Assembly (NCBI GenBank): GCA_050246735.1
Contig: JBFWVM010000014.1
Span: 62,001 to 126,000 of the forward strand
DNA from: Taklimakanibacter sp050246735
GTDB lineage: Bacteria; Pseudomonadota; Alphaproteobacteria; Rhizobiales; Aestuariivirgaceae
Direction: 5' to 3'
Length of the DNA stretch: 64,000 bases
Shown: one piece after another, positions 52,917 to 61,145 of the stretch
Layout of the letters: each line of letters opens with the position of its first letter
How positions within the stretch are numbered: the first letter of the stretch is position 1
The notes under the pieces: generated by a model
Seen by the model: the letters and a program-made list of their open reading frames with translations, nothing else
Database searches by the model: none
Told to the model about the DNA's origin: nothing
Position numbers and translations under genes: made by a program

Positions 52917-53858
52917 ATGCGCCGCGACATCGCCTTTCTCCTCATTCCCCGGTTTTCGATGATCGCGCTGTTCTCGGCGCTCGAGCCCTTGCGCGTCGCC
53001 AACCGCTTCGCCGGCGAGGTGTTTTCCTGGCGCTTCGTCTCGATGGACGGCGAAGCGGTCACGGCCTCGAACGGCATACCGGTCTCGGTCAGCGCCGGCC
53101 TCGATGCGATCGGCCGGCCGGACGCGGCCATCGCCTGCGCCTCCTATGACCAGGACGCCGGCATGACGCGCCCCGTCTTCAACGAACTGCGCCGGCTCGC
53201 CCGCAACGGCACGCTCCTGGGCGGCGTCGACACCGGCGCCTTCCTGCTCGCGGGAGCCGGCGTGCTGGACGGCTACCGCGCCACGGCGCATTGGGAAACC
53301 CTGCCGGCCTTCCGCGAGAGCTATTCTTCGATCGACGTGGCCGAGACGACCTATGTCATCGACCGCGGACGCATGACGGCATCGGGCGGCGCGGCCCCCC
53401 TCGACATGATGCTCGACTGGCTGGGAGCCATCGAAAGCGAGCCGCTGGCGCAGAAAGTGGCGGACACGCTGGTGCATACAAGGCATCTCAACCATCCGGG
53501 CGAAGCGCGCGTGCCGGCAGGCTCGCGCTACGGGATCGCCGACATGCGGCTCGTCAGGGCCGTCAGGCTGATGGAGGAGCATGTCGAGGACAAGCTCACC
53601 CTCGAGGACGTCGCCCGGTCGGTCGAGATTTCCGGCCGCCAGCTCGAGCGCCTGTTCCATCGGCATCTGCAGGCGACGCCGGTCGGCTTCTATCGGCAAT
53701 TGCGCCTCGAGCGCGCCCATCGGCTGCTCGCCTATTCGCGCCTCGCCGTGCGCGACGTGGCGCTCGCCACCGGATTCTCGACGCTGGCCGAGTTCTCGCG
53801 CGCCTTCAAGGCGCGCTACGGACGGCCGCCCAGCCATGCGCGGCGGCTGGTTTCATGA
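52917..53858 (+). CDS. CdhR-like GATase1/AraC regulator of carnitine catabolism
   Basis: 313 residues. The N-terminal GATase1-like sensor (about 1-195) begins RRDIAFLLIPRFSMIALFSALEPLRVANRFAGE and has LGGVDTGAFLLAGAGVLDGYRATAHWE in place of an active Cys. The AraC domain (about 205-310) holds KLTLEDVARSVEISGRQLERLFHRHL and VRDVALATGFSTLAEFSRAFKARYGRPPSHA. In Pseudomonas CdhR of this type activates carnitine dehydrogenase genes; here it is divergent from that operon, which supports the same role. The 3' end overlaps the DUF2585 gene by six bases. Confidence 0.87.
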   Translation: MRRDIAFLLIPRFSMIALFSALEPLRVANRFAGEVFSWRFVSMDGEAVTASNGIPVSVSAGLDAIGRPDAAIACASYDQDAGMTRPVFNELRRLARNGTLLGGVDTGAFLLAGAGVLDGYRATAHWETLPAFRESYSSIDVAETTYVIDRGRMTASGGAAPLDMMLDWLGAIESEPLAQKVADTLVHTRHLNHPGEARVPAGSRYGIADMRLVRAVRLMEEHVEDKLTLEDVARSVEISGRQLERLFHRHLQATPVGFYRQLRLERAHRLLAYSRLAVRDVALATGFSTLAEFSRAFKARYGRPPSHARRLVS

Positions 53859-54452
53859 AGCGCCGGACAGGGCTCCCTGCCAGTCCTTGATGGCATCGAG
53901 CGGCCACAGGAGCATGATGACGTTCAGCGTGAGATTGTCGCGGATCATGAAGCCGGTGAACAGCTCGAGGCCGATCGCCAGCGCCACGGTGGCCCTGACC
54001 GGCGCCTTCGCGGCGATGAAGAAGCCGGCCACCATCGCCAGGATGTCGCAGACCGAATTGACGACGCTGTCGCCATAGTAGTCGAGCGAGATCGTCGCCT
54101 CGCGATAGCGCCCGATGATGAAATCGGTGTTCTCGAAGACCTCCCAGGCGCCTTCGACGAGGATGGCGAGGCACAATCTGAAGCCCGGCGGCCAGCGCCG
54201 GCCGACGAGCCACAGGAGCCCGTAGAAGACGAAGCCGTGGATGAGGTGGGACGGCGTGTACCAGTCGGTGAGATGCTGGGAATTCTCCGAGCTCATCACC
54301 ACGCCGTGCCAGAGCTTGACATAGCCGCATTTGCAGATGGGCTCGCGGCCCATGGCGAGCAGGATCGCCGCCACGGCCGCGACCAAAGCGCCCGCCGTCA
54401 GCCAGAAAAGAGCCTGGCGGCGGGCAGGGGTGAGCGACGCCGTGTCGGTCAT
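53853..54452 (-). CDS. DUF2585 membrane protein
   Basis: 199 residues with about five transmembrane helices. The recognisable features are CKCGYVKLWHGVVMSSENSQHLTDWYTPSHLIHGFVFYGLLWLV and GRYREATISLDYYGDSVVNSVCDILAMVAGF. This DUF2585 (UPF0314) family is widespread in alphaproteobacteria and has no assigned function. The start at 54452 gives MTDTASLTPARRQALFWL. It is unlinked to the carnitine operon apart from the tail overlap with the regulator. Confidence 0.85.
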   Translation of the reverse strand: MTDTASLTPARRQALFWLTAGALVAAVAAILLAMGREPICKCGYVKLWHGVVMSSENSQHLTDWYTPSHLIHGFVFYGLLWLVGRRWPPGFRLCLAILVEGAWEVFENTDFIIGRYREATISLDYYGDSVVNSVCDILAMVAGFFIAAKAPVRATVALAIGLELFTGFMIRDNLTLNVIMLLWPLDAIKDWQGALSGAS

Positions 54453-54562
54453 GCCGGCAAGCGGCCTGTTCTTCCGGTCATGCGCCGCATAATGCCTGAT
54501 TCGGGACGATGCAGGATGCCGGCGGGAACAGCGATGCGGCCGCAAGGCTTCCGGCCGCGTCG

Positions 54563-54641
54563 CTTGGAGCAAATCCCGCCAAAGGCCTGCCCCGGACCCG
54601 ATCCGGGGTTGAAGACTTTGGCGATGAGGATTTGCTCCAAG
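54563..54641. repeat. Long nested palindromic (REP-like) hairpin
   Basis: Three nested perfect arms: CTTGGAGCAAATCC (54563-54576) with GGATTTGCTCCAAG (54628-54641), CGCCAAAG (54577-54584) with CTTTGGCG (54616-54623), and CCCCGGA (54590-54596) with TCCGGGG (54602-54608). The inner GGCCTGCCCCGGACCCGATCCGGGG resembles a dispersed rhizobial repeat. The gap 54453-54710 is otherwise gene-free. Confidence 0.85.
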
Positions 54642-54666
54642 ATATTGATTTGACGCGAATCCTTTT

Positions 54667-54690
54667 CGGCGAAGCGATTCCACTTCGCCG
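54667..54690. other. Second stem-loop downstream of the small exported protein gene
   Basis: CGGCGAAG (54667-54674) pairs with CTTCGCCG (54683-54690) around an 8-base loop. It lies 20 bases past the minus-strand stop at 54711, but no T-run follows on that strand, so it is a weak terminator at best. Confidence 0.4.
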
Positions 54691-54710
54691 GGATGCGCGC
54701 CAGGCAACCG

Positions 54711-54965
54711 TCAGTCGCGCCTGGGCAAGGCCTTGAAGACCGTCCAGCCCGCGGGATTGGCGTCGGGCCTGAAGCTCCCGGCCGGAGCGGCGTTCGCCAA
54801 TTTCATGCCCTGGGCAACCTTGGCCGTGACGATGTCGTATGCGGGCACATATTGATGCGCCGCCTTGGGCGCCATGCCGGGACTGACCTTTGCCGCCGGC
54901 TCGGCGGCCGCCGCCTGGGCAGCGAGACCCAGGGTCAAAGCGGCGATGATCGAAAGTGACTTCAT
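54711..54965 (-). CDS. Small exported protein of unknown function
   Basis: 84 residues with a signal peptide (MKSLSIIAALTLGLAAQAAAAEPA, cleavage near residue 21). The mature part is about 60 residues (QYVPAYDIVTAKVAQGMKLANAAPAGSFRPDANPAGWTVFKALPRRD). A GGAG site eight bases before the ATG at 54965 supports the start. No family recognised; no operon partner. Confidence 0.6.
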   Translation of the reverse strand: MKSLSIIAALTLGLAAQAAAAEPAAKVSPGMAPKAAHQYVPAYDIVTAKVAQGMKLANAAPAGSFRPDANPAGWTVFKALPRRD

Positions 54966-55160
54966 GGACAGAGCTCCGGTTGGTGGATCGGTATGTGCCT
55001 CAACGGTGCCGATCATGCCGTTCCCGGCCTGAATCGTCCTTGAAGCGCCCGTTCATTCTCAATTCAATCTGTTGGCCGGATCATGGCGGACGAGGGCAAG
55101 ACCCCCAGAGTGCCATTCCTCACCGCCGTTGTCTGTTCTAGTTGACGAAATGTCTCCCAT

Positions 55161-55811
55161 ATGCGACAAGAAGTGGTGCAATTCATCAAGACAACGGCTT
55201 TCATCGAGTGGGTCGAAAATCTGAAGGATCATAAAGGCCGTATCGTGATCCTCGCTCGTCTCGAAAGGTTCGAGGCTACAGGCAATCCGGGCGACGCCAA
55301 ACCGGTTGGCGGCTCGGTAAGCGAAATGCGAATTCATTTCGGCCCTGGCTATCGGGTCTATTTTGCGACCTTCGAGGAGGCAGAAATGAAAAGAATGAAA
55401 AATAAGTACGACGAGGTTCAGTTCAGTCCCTACGACACGGCGGAGTTTCTGCACACTCCTCAAGATATCGCCGATTTCCTCGAGGCGATCTTCGAGAGCT
55501 ATGGCGACGAGCCCAAGACCATCATCAAGGCACTCGGCACGGCCGCCCGCGCCAGAGGCATGCAGAAGGTCGCCGACGAAACCGGACTTCAGCGCCAGGG
55601 TCTCTACAAAAGCCTGTCGGCGGACGGCAATCCAAGCTTTGAGACCGTCCTCAAGGTCATGAATGCCGTCGGCGTCGAGCTCAGGCCCAAAGCCGTAACA
55701 AGATCGCGTGCGCGAGGAAGAGGCGGCCGCACAAAATCCTCCGGACGGTCCTCGATGGGCAAACCCGCCCATGACGATACCCTGCCGAGATCTTCCCGAA
55801 AGCGGGCCTGA
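55161..55811 (+). CDS. Truncated RelE/HigB-like toxin fused in frame to its antitoxin
   Basis: 216 residues. Residues 1-68 are the front of the phage-derived Gp49/RelE-type addiction-module killer (IVILARLERFEATGNPGDAKPVGG, VSEMRIHFGPGYRVYF). The family's last 35-40 residues, with the LLCGGDK core, are absent. From residue 76 the sequence is a complete antitoxin (YDEVQFSPYDTAEFL, then GTAARARGMQKVADETGLQRQGLYKSLSADGNPSF, then TVLKVMNAVG) with a helix-turn-helix. A GAGGAGG site before an ATG at 55386 is preserved inside the frame, so the antitoxin can probably still be made alone. The last 35 residues are a basic tail. Confidence 0.85.
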   Translation: MRQEVVQFIKTTAFIEWVENLKDHKGRIVILARLERFEATGNPGDAKPVGGSVSEMRIHFGPGYRVYFATFEEAEMKRMKNKYDEVQFSPYDTAEFLHTPQDIADFLEAIFESYGDEPKTIIKALGTAARARGMQKVADETGLQRQGLYKSLSADGNPSFETVLKVMNAVGVELRPKAVTRSRARGRGGRTKSSGRSSMGKPAHDDTLPRSSRKRA

Positions 55812-55813
55812 GC

Positions 55814-56263
55814 TCAGGCGTCGGCCGCGGGGATCTCGACCAGCCGGCAACCGATGATCTTCCAGGTGCCGTCGGGCTGGCGCTCCATCGTATAGACGGC
55901 GGTCCACGCCTTGCCGCCGAGGTCGACGATGGTGACGGTCTGGACGGGCGCCCCGCTTATATCCAGCCCGGCCTCGCCGAAGGAATAGGACTGCCGGCGA
56001 TAGACCGGCGGATAGCCCCGCCTGACCATGGACATGAAGATCTCGGGGGTGGGAAACAGGCGCTTGATGGCGGGGGCGGCGAAAGCATAGGCAGCCGCCC
56101 CGTCATCGGCATTGAAGGCATCGAGCTGGCTCGTGATGATGCGCTGGAATTCCCGGGCCTCGGCCTCGCCGACGGCCTGGGCCGACAGGGACGCCGGCCA
56201 GGCGAGCAGGGCCAGCAGGCCCATGGCGGCAAGGGTGGCGGCAAGGGTCAGTCTGCGGGTCAT
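55814..56263 (-). CDS. DUF4864 exported protein
   Basis: 149 residues with a signal peptide (MTRRLTLAATLAAMGLLALLAWPASLSAQA). The mature domain, with EFQRIITSQLDAFNADDGAAAYAFAAPAIKRLF and VYTMERQPDGTWKIIGCRL, is the NTF2-like DUF4864. It may bind a small ligand; no role is established. It is convergent with the toxin-antitoxin fusion two bases away and divergent from the coxS-like gene. The 219-base gap 56264-56482 holds the latter's promoter region and a GCGCGC/GCGCGC stem near 56396 but no gene. Confidence 0.82.
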   Translation of the reverse strand: MTRRLTLAATLAAMGLLALLAWPASLSAQAVGEAEAREFQRIITSQLDAFNADDGAAAYAFAAPAIKRLFPTPEIFMSMVRRGYPPVYRRQSYSFGEAGLDISGAPVQTVTIVDLGGKAWTAVYTMERQPDGTWKIIGCRLVEIPAADA

Positions 56264-56482
56264 GGCGGCCTCCATCCGGTCTTGCGCAGGGCCGGCGCCG
56301 ACGGTTTCATGCCGCGCATCATCGCACAAAAATCCAGCCAGTTCAGTCCAGTGTACTTTGGTCGCTATTGGTTATCGCTTGACCCTCGCCCGGCAGCGCG
56401 CAAGGATGCGCGCGGCCAAAATACGGGATCCGCGTCCGATACTGCGCCACATCGGGCCGCGATCTCTCGGGAGGAGGCGACG

Positions 56483-56947
<465 letters not shown>

Positions 56948-56976
56948 TCCAGCGCAGCACGAGGGAGTTTCCAGCC

Positions 56977-59340
56977 ATGAACGATACCGGAATCGGCGCT
57001 CGCGTGAAGCGCAAGGAAGACCACCGCTTCATCACCGGCAAGGGCCGGTATACCGACGACATCAACCTCAAGGACCAGACCTATGCCTATTTCGTGCGCA
57101 GCCCCCACGCGCATGCCGCCGTCAAGTCCATCGAGGTGCCGGAATGGACGCCGGAGGACGGCGTCGTCGCCGTCTTCACCGGCGAGCATGTGGCGGAAGA
57201 CAAGATCGGCGGCCTCATCTGCGGCTGGATGATCCATTCCAAGGACGGCTCGCCCATGAAGGCGGGCCCGCATCCCATCCTGGCGCAAGGCAAGGTGCGC
57301 TATGTCGGCGACCACGTCGCCGTCGTCATCGCCGAGACCAGGGAGCAGGCCAAGGCCGCGGCCGCGAAGGTCGACGTCACCTACGACGTGCTCCCGCATG
57401 TGGTCGATGCCGCGCAGGCGACGAAATCCAAGGCGCAGATCCATGACGTCGCGCCCGACAACACCGTCTATGAATGGTCGCTGGGCGACAAGACGGCAAC
57501 CGATGCCGCGTTCCAGCGCGCCCATCACGTGACCAGGCTCGATCTCGTCAACAACCGGCTCATCCCAAATGCGATGGAGCCCAGGGCCGCGATCGGCTCA
57601 TATGACGCCGGCAACGACCACTACACCCTCTACACCACCAGCCAGAACCCGCATGTGGCGCGGCTGGTGATCTCGGCCTTCCATGGGCTCGCCCCCGAGC
57701 ACAAGCTGCGCGTCATCGCGCCCGACGTCGGCGGCGGCTTCGGCTCGAAGATCTTCATCTATGCCGAGGAAGTCGTCTGCACATGGGCCTCCAAGCGCAT
57801 CGGCGGACGCCCGGTGAAGTGGACGGCGGAGCGCACCGAAAGCTTCCTCGCCGACGCGCATGGCCGCGACCACGTGACCCATGCGGAACTGGCGATGGAT
57901 GCGGACGGCCATATCCTCGGCCTCAGATGCCACACGATCGCGAGCATGGGCGCCTATCTCTCGACCTTCGCGTCCTGCGTGCCGACCTATCTCTACGCCA
58001 CGCTGCTGTCCGGGCAATATGCGATCCCCGCGATCTATGCCGAAGTGGACGCGGTCTACACCAACACCGCGCCGGTCGACGCCTATCGCGGGGCGGGGCG
58101 GCCGGAAGCGACCTATGTCGTCGAGCGCATCGTCGAGACGGCGGCGCGCGAGATGAAGATCGACCCGGCGGAATTCCGCCGCCGCAACTTCGTAAAGTCG
58201 TTCCCGCACCAGACGCCGGTGATCATGACCTACGACGCGGGCGACTATGACGCCTCGCTCGAAAAGGCGCTCGAGATCGCCGACTACAAGGGCTTCGCGG
58301 CGCGCAAGGCCGAGGCCGCGAAGGGCGGCAAGCTGCGCGGCATAGGCTTCGCCAACTATATCGAAGCCTGCGGCATCGCACCCTCGGCGGCCATCGGCTC
58401 GCTCGGCGCCGGCGTTGGCTTGTGGGAATCGGCCGAGGTCCGGGTCAATCCCGTGGGCACGGTCGAGGTCCTGACCGGCTCGCACAGCCACGGCCAGGGT
58501 CATGAGACGACCTTCGCGCAGCTCGTCTCCGACCGGCTCGGCATCGACATCAACACCGTCGCGATCGTCCATGGCGACACCGACAAGGTGCAGTTCGGCA
58601 TGGGCACCTACGGATCGCGCTCGGGCGCCGTCGGCATGACGGCGATCGCCAAGGCGCTCGACAAGGTCGAGGCCAAGGCCAGGAAGGTCGCCGCCCATGT
58701 GATGGAGGCGGCGGAGGGCGACATCGAGTTCAAGGACGGGACGTTCTCGGTCAAGGGCACCGACAAGAAAATGGCGTTCGGAGAAGTCGCGCTGGCGGCC
58801 TATGTGGCGCACAAGTTCCCGACCTCCGAGATCGAGCCCGGCCTCAAGGAGAGCGCCTTCCACGATCCGAGCAACTTCACCTTCCCGGCCGGCTGCCATA
58901 TCTGCGAAGTCGAGATCGACCGCGAAACCGGCGTCACCGAGATCGTGAACTGGACGGCGGTCGACGATTTCGGCACCGTCATCAATCCGATGATCGTCGA
59001 AGGCCAGGTGCATGGCGGCGTCACCCAGGGTGTCGGCCAGGCGCTGACCGAGGGCTGCGTCTATGATTCGGATTCGGGCCAACTCCTCACCGGCTCCTTC
59101 ATGGACTACTGCATGCCGCGCGCCAGCGACGTGCCGTCCTTCAAGCTCGGCTTCACCGAGACCAAATGTCCCTCCAATCCGCTGGGCATGAAGGGCTGCG
59201 GCGAGGCGGGCGCGATCGCCGGACCGGCGGCGGTGATGAATGCCGTCACCGACGCCCTGGGCGTCAGGGACCTGTCCATGCCGGCAACCCCGCATACGGT
59301 GTGGAAGGCGCTGCACGCCGCCAAGATGGCCGCGGAATAA
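56977..59340 (+). CDS. coxL: Molybdenum hydroxylase large subunit (CoxL form II-like)
   Basis: 787 residues. The active-site loop reads AYRGAGR (residues 369-375), the form II signature; form I CO dehydrogenase has AYXCSFR with the Cys for Cu. Cofactor-binding segments include GGGFGSKIFIYAEEVV and, near the C-terminus, CGEAGAIAGPAAVMNAV with the catalytic Glu. Form II enzymes may oxidise CO poorly or act on purines or aromatic aldehydes; the true substrate is not known. The gene follows coxS by 29 bases. Confidence 0.92.
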   Translation: MNDTGIGARVKRKEDHRFITGKGRYTDDINLKDQTYAYFVRSPHAHAAVKSIEVPEWTPEDGVVAVFTGEHVAEDKIGGLICGWMIHSKDGSPMKAGPHPILAQGKVRYVGDHVAVVIAETREQAKAAAAKVDVTYDVLPHVVDAAQATKSKAQIHDVAPDNTVYEWSLGDKTATDAAFQRAHHVTRLDLVNNRLIPNAMEPRAAIGSYDAGNDHYTLYTTSQNPHVARLVISAFHGLAPEHKLRVIAPDVGGGFGSKIFIYAEEVVCTWASKRIGGRPVKWTAERTESFLADAHGRDHVTHAELAMDADGHILGLRCHTIASMGAYLSTFASCVPTYLYATLLSGQYAIPAIYAEVDAVYTNTAPVDAYRGAGRPEATYVVERIVETAAREMKIDPAEFRRRNFVKSFPHQTPVIMTYDAGDYDASLEKALEIADYKGFAARKAEAAKGGKLRGIGFANYIEACGIAPSAAIGSLGAGVGLWESAEVRVNPVGTVEVLTGSHSHGQGHETTFAQLVSDRLGIDINTVAIVHGDTDKVQFGMGTYGSRSGAVGMTAIAKALDKVEAKARKVAAHVMEAAEGDIEFKDGTFSVKGTDKKMAFGEVALAAYVAHKFPTSEIEPGLKESAFHDPSNFTFPAGCHICEVEIDRETGVTEIVNWTAVDDFGTVINPMIVEGQVHGGVTQGVGQALTEGCVYDSDSGQLLTGSFMDYCMPRASDVPSFKLGFTETKCPSNPLGMKGCGEAGAIAGPAAVMNAVTDALGVRDLSMPATPHTVWKALHAAKMAAE

Positions 59341-59352
59341 GGGAGGCGAGAC

Positions 59353-60147
59353 ATGGAGAACTTCAACTACCACCGGCCGACGACACCCGCCGAGGCGGCC
59401 AAGCTGATGAAGAGCGCGAGCGACGGCAAGTTCCTGTCGGGCGGCATGACGCTCCTGCCGACGATGAAACAGGGGCTGGCGGCTCCTTCCGACATCATCG
59501 ACCTCGGCGGCCTCAAGAATGCCGGCGTCGCCGTCGAGAGCGGCAAGGTGACAGTGAAGGCGGGCACGCCGCATGCCGACGTCGGCGCCGACAAGGCCGT
59601 CAGGTCGGCGATCCCGGCGCTGGCGAAGCTCGCGTCCGGCATCGGCGACCCGCATGTGCGCAATCGCGGCACCATCGGAGGCTCGATCGCCAACAACGAT
59701 CCGGCGGCCGACTATCCGGCCGCCGTGGTCGGGCTCGACGCCACGGTCGTCACCTCGGCGCGCCGGATCGTCGCCGACAAGTTCTTCACCGACATGTTCG
59801 CGACGGCCCTCAATGACGACGAGATCGTGACGGCGGTCGAGTTTCCGGTGCCGAAGCGGGCCGCCTATGTGAAGTTCCCGAACCCCGCATCGCGCTATGC
59901 GATGGTCGGCGTCTTCGTGGCCGAACTCAAGGACGGCTCGGTGCGCGTGGCGGTGACGGGGGCGGGACCCAAGGTCTTCCGCGTGCCGGAAATGGAAAGA
60001 GCGCTCGCGGCGAAATTCTCCGCCGACGCCATCGCCGGCATCCCGGTCAAGGCGAACGGGCTCAACAGCGACATCCACGCCTCGCCCGAATACCGCGCCC
60101 ATCTCGTCAACGTGCTGGCGCGGCGCGCGGTGGCGGCCGCCAAATAG
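59353..60147 (+). CDS. coxM: CO-dehydrogenase-type medium (FAD) subunit
   Basis: 264 residues. FAD-binding: FNYHRPTTPAEAAKLM, the KFLSGGMTLLPTMK loop, and the second pyrophosphate-binding region HVRNRGTIGGSIANNDPAADYPAAVVGLDATVV. The C-terminal CO_deh_flav_C domain ends VNVLARRAVAAAK. It completes the S-L-M heterotrimer and passes electrons from the Fe-S clusters to the acceptor. It lies 12 bases after the large-subunit gene. Confidence 0.95.
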   Translation: MENFNYHRPTTPAEAAKLMKSASDGKFLSGGMTLLPTMKQGLAAPSDIIDLGGLKNAGVAVESGKVTVKAGTPHADVGADKAVRSAIPALAKLASGIGDPHVRNRGTIGGSIANNDPAADYPAAVVGLDATVVTSARRIVADKFFTDMFATALNDDEIVTAVEFPVPKRAAYVKFPNPASRYAMVGVFVAELKDGSVRVAVTGAGPKVFRVPEMERALAAKFSADAIAGIPVKANGLNSDIHASPEYRAHLVNVLARRAVAAAK

Positions 60148-60171
60148 ACCGGCCGAAATTCGCGATTTTCC

Positions 60172-60198
60172 GGGCCCGCGTGTATAACATGCGGGCCC
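60172..60198 (+). other. Hairpin between coxM and the MoxR gene
   Basis: GGGCCCGC (60172-60179) pairs perfectly with GCGGGCCC (60191-60198) around an 11-base loop. No T-run follows (TTCACTTTG), so it is likely a partial terminator or mRNA-processing stem that lowers expression of the maturation genes relative to the enzyme subunits. A GTG in its loop (60180) is an unlikely start. Confidence 0.55.
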
Positions 60199-60221
60199 TT
60201 CACTTTGAAACGAAAGACAAA

Positions 60222-61145
60222 ATGCCGCAACCGCTTCCCGCCTCGATCGATGCAACGGCGGCGCTTCTCGCCTCGCAGGACTACATCGCCGACCGGGCGC
60301 TCTCGACCGTGGTCTTCCTCGCGCTCAGAATGGGCCGGCCGCTGTTCCTCGAAGGCGAGGCCGGGGTGGGCAAGACGGAGATCGCCAAGGTGCTGGCGGG
60401 AGCGCTCGGCCGCAGGCTCATCCGCCTGCAATGCTATGAGGGACTCGACGTCAATGCGGCTGTCTATGAATGGAACTATTCCGCCCAGATGATCGAGATC
60501 AGGCTCGCCGAAGCCGCGGGCGAGCTCGACCGCGAGCGCCTGGGCCACGACATCTTCTCCGAACGCTTCCTCACCAAGCGGCCGCTGCTCCAGGCGCTGG
60601 AAGCGCCGAAGGGGGCGGCGCCGGTGCTCCTCATCGACGAGCTCGACCGCACCGACGAGGCCTTCGAGGCCTTCCTGCTCGAGGTGCTGTCGGATTTCCA
60701 GGTGACGATCCCGGAGCTGGGCACGGTCGCCGCGGCCGAGCCGCCGATCGTCGTCATCACCTCCAACCGCACCCGCGAGGTGCATGACGCGCTGAAGCGG
60801 CGCTGCCTCTATCACTGGGTCGGCTATCCCGACGCCGAGCGCGAGACCGCCATCATCAAGGCGCGGCGGCCAGCGGCGCCGGCGGCGCTGGCGCGCGAGG
60901 TGGTGAGCTTCGTCCAGGCGCTCAGGCAGGGCGACCTCTACAAGTCGCCGGGCGTCGCCGAGACGCTCGACTGGGTCTCGGCCCTGCACGAGCTCGATGC
61001 CGTCTCGCTCGATCCGCAGACGGTCAACGACACGCTGGGAGTCCTGCTCAAATACCAGGACGACATCGTGCGCATGGAAGGCTCGGAAGCCAAGCGCATC
61101 CTCGACCAGATCAGGTCCGAGATCGCCGCCATGCCAGGAGCGTGA
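60222..61145 (+). CDS. coxD: MoxR-type AAA+ ATPase (CoxD)
   Basis: 307 residues. Walker A GEAGVGKTE (45-53), Walker B VLLIDELDR near 140 and sensor 1 IVVITSNRTREVHDALKRR. In CO-dehydrogenase clusters CoxD helps build the active-site metal, acting with a VWA protein. The ATG at 60222 is preferred over a GTG at 60180 that sits in a hairpin loop. It overlaps coxE by one base (ATGA). Confidence 0.93.
   Translation: MPQPLPASIDATAALLASQDYIADRALSTVVFLALRMGRPLFLEGEAGVGKTEIAKVLAGALGRRLIRLQCYEGLDVNAAVYEWNYSAQMIEIRLAEAAGELDRERLGHDIFSERFLTKRPLLQALEAPKGAAPVLLIDELDRTDEAFEAFLLEVLSDFQVTIPELGTVAAAEPPIVVITSNRTREVHDALKRRCLYHWVGYPDAERETAIIKARRPAAPAALAREVVSFVQALRQGDLYKSPGVAETLDWVSALHELDAVSLDPQTVNDTLGVLLKYQDDIVRMEGSEAKRILDQIRSEIAAMPGA

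Noticed and set aside
49609..53857. Long open frames on the plus and minus strands opposite the carnitine genes
   Set aside because: They follow the third-codon-position pattern of the real genes on the other strand and have no recognisable domains.
57598..60255. 885-codon minus-strand frame opposite coxL/coxM
   Set aside because: Antisense shadow of coxL and coxM; Arg/Asp/His-rich with no motif.
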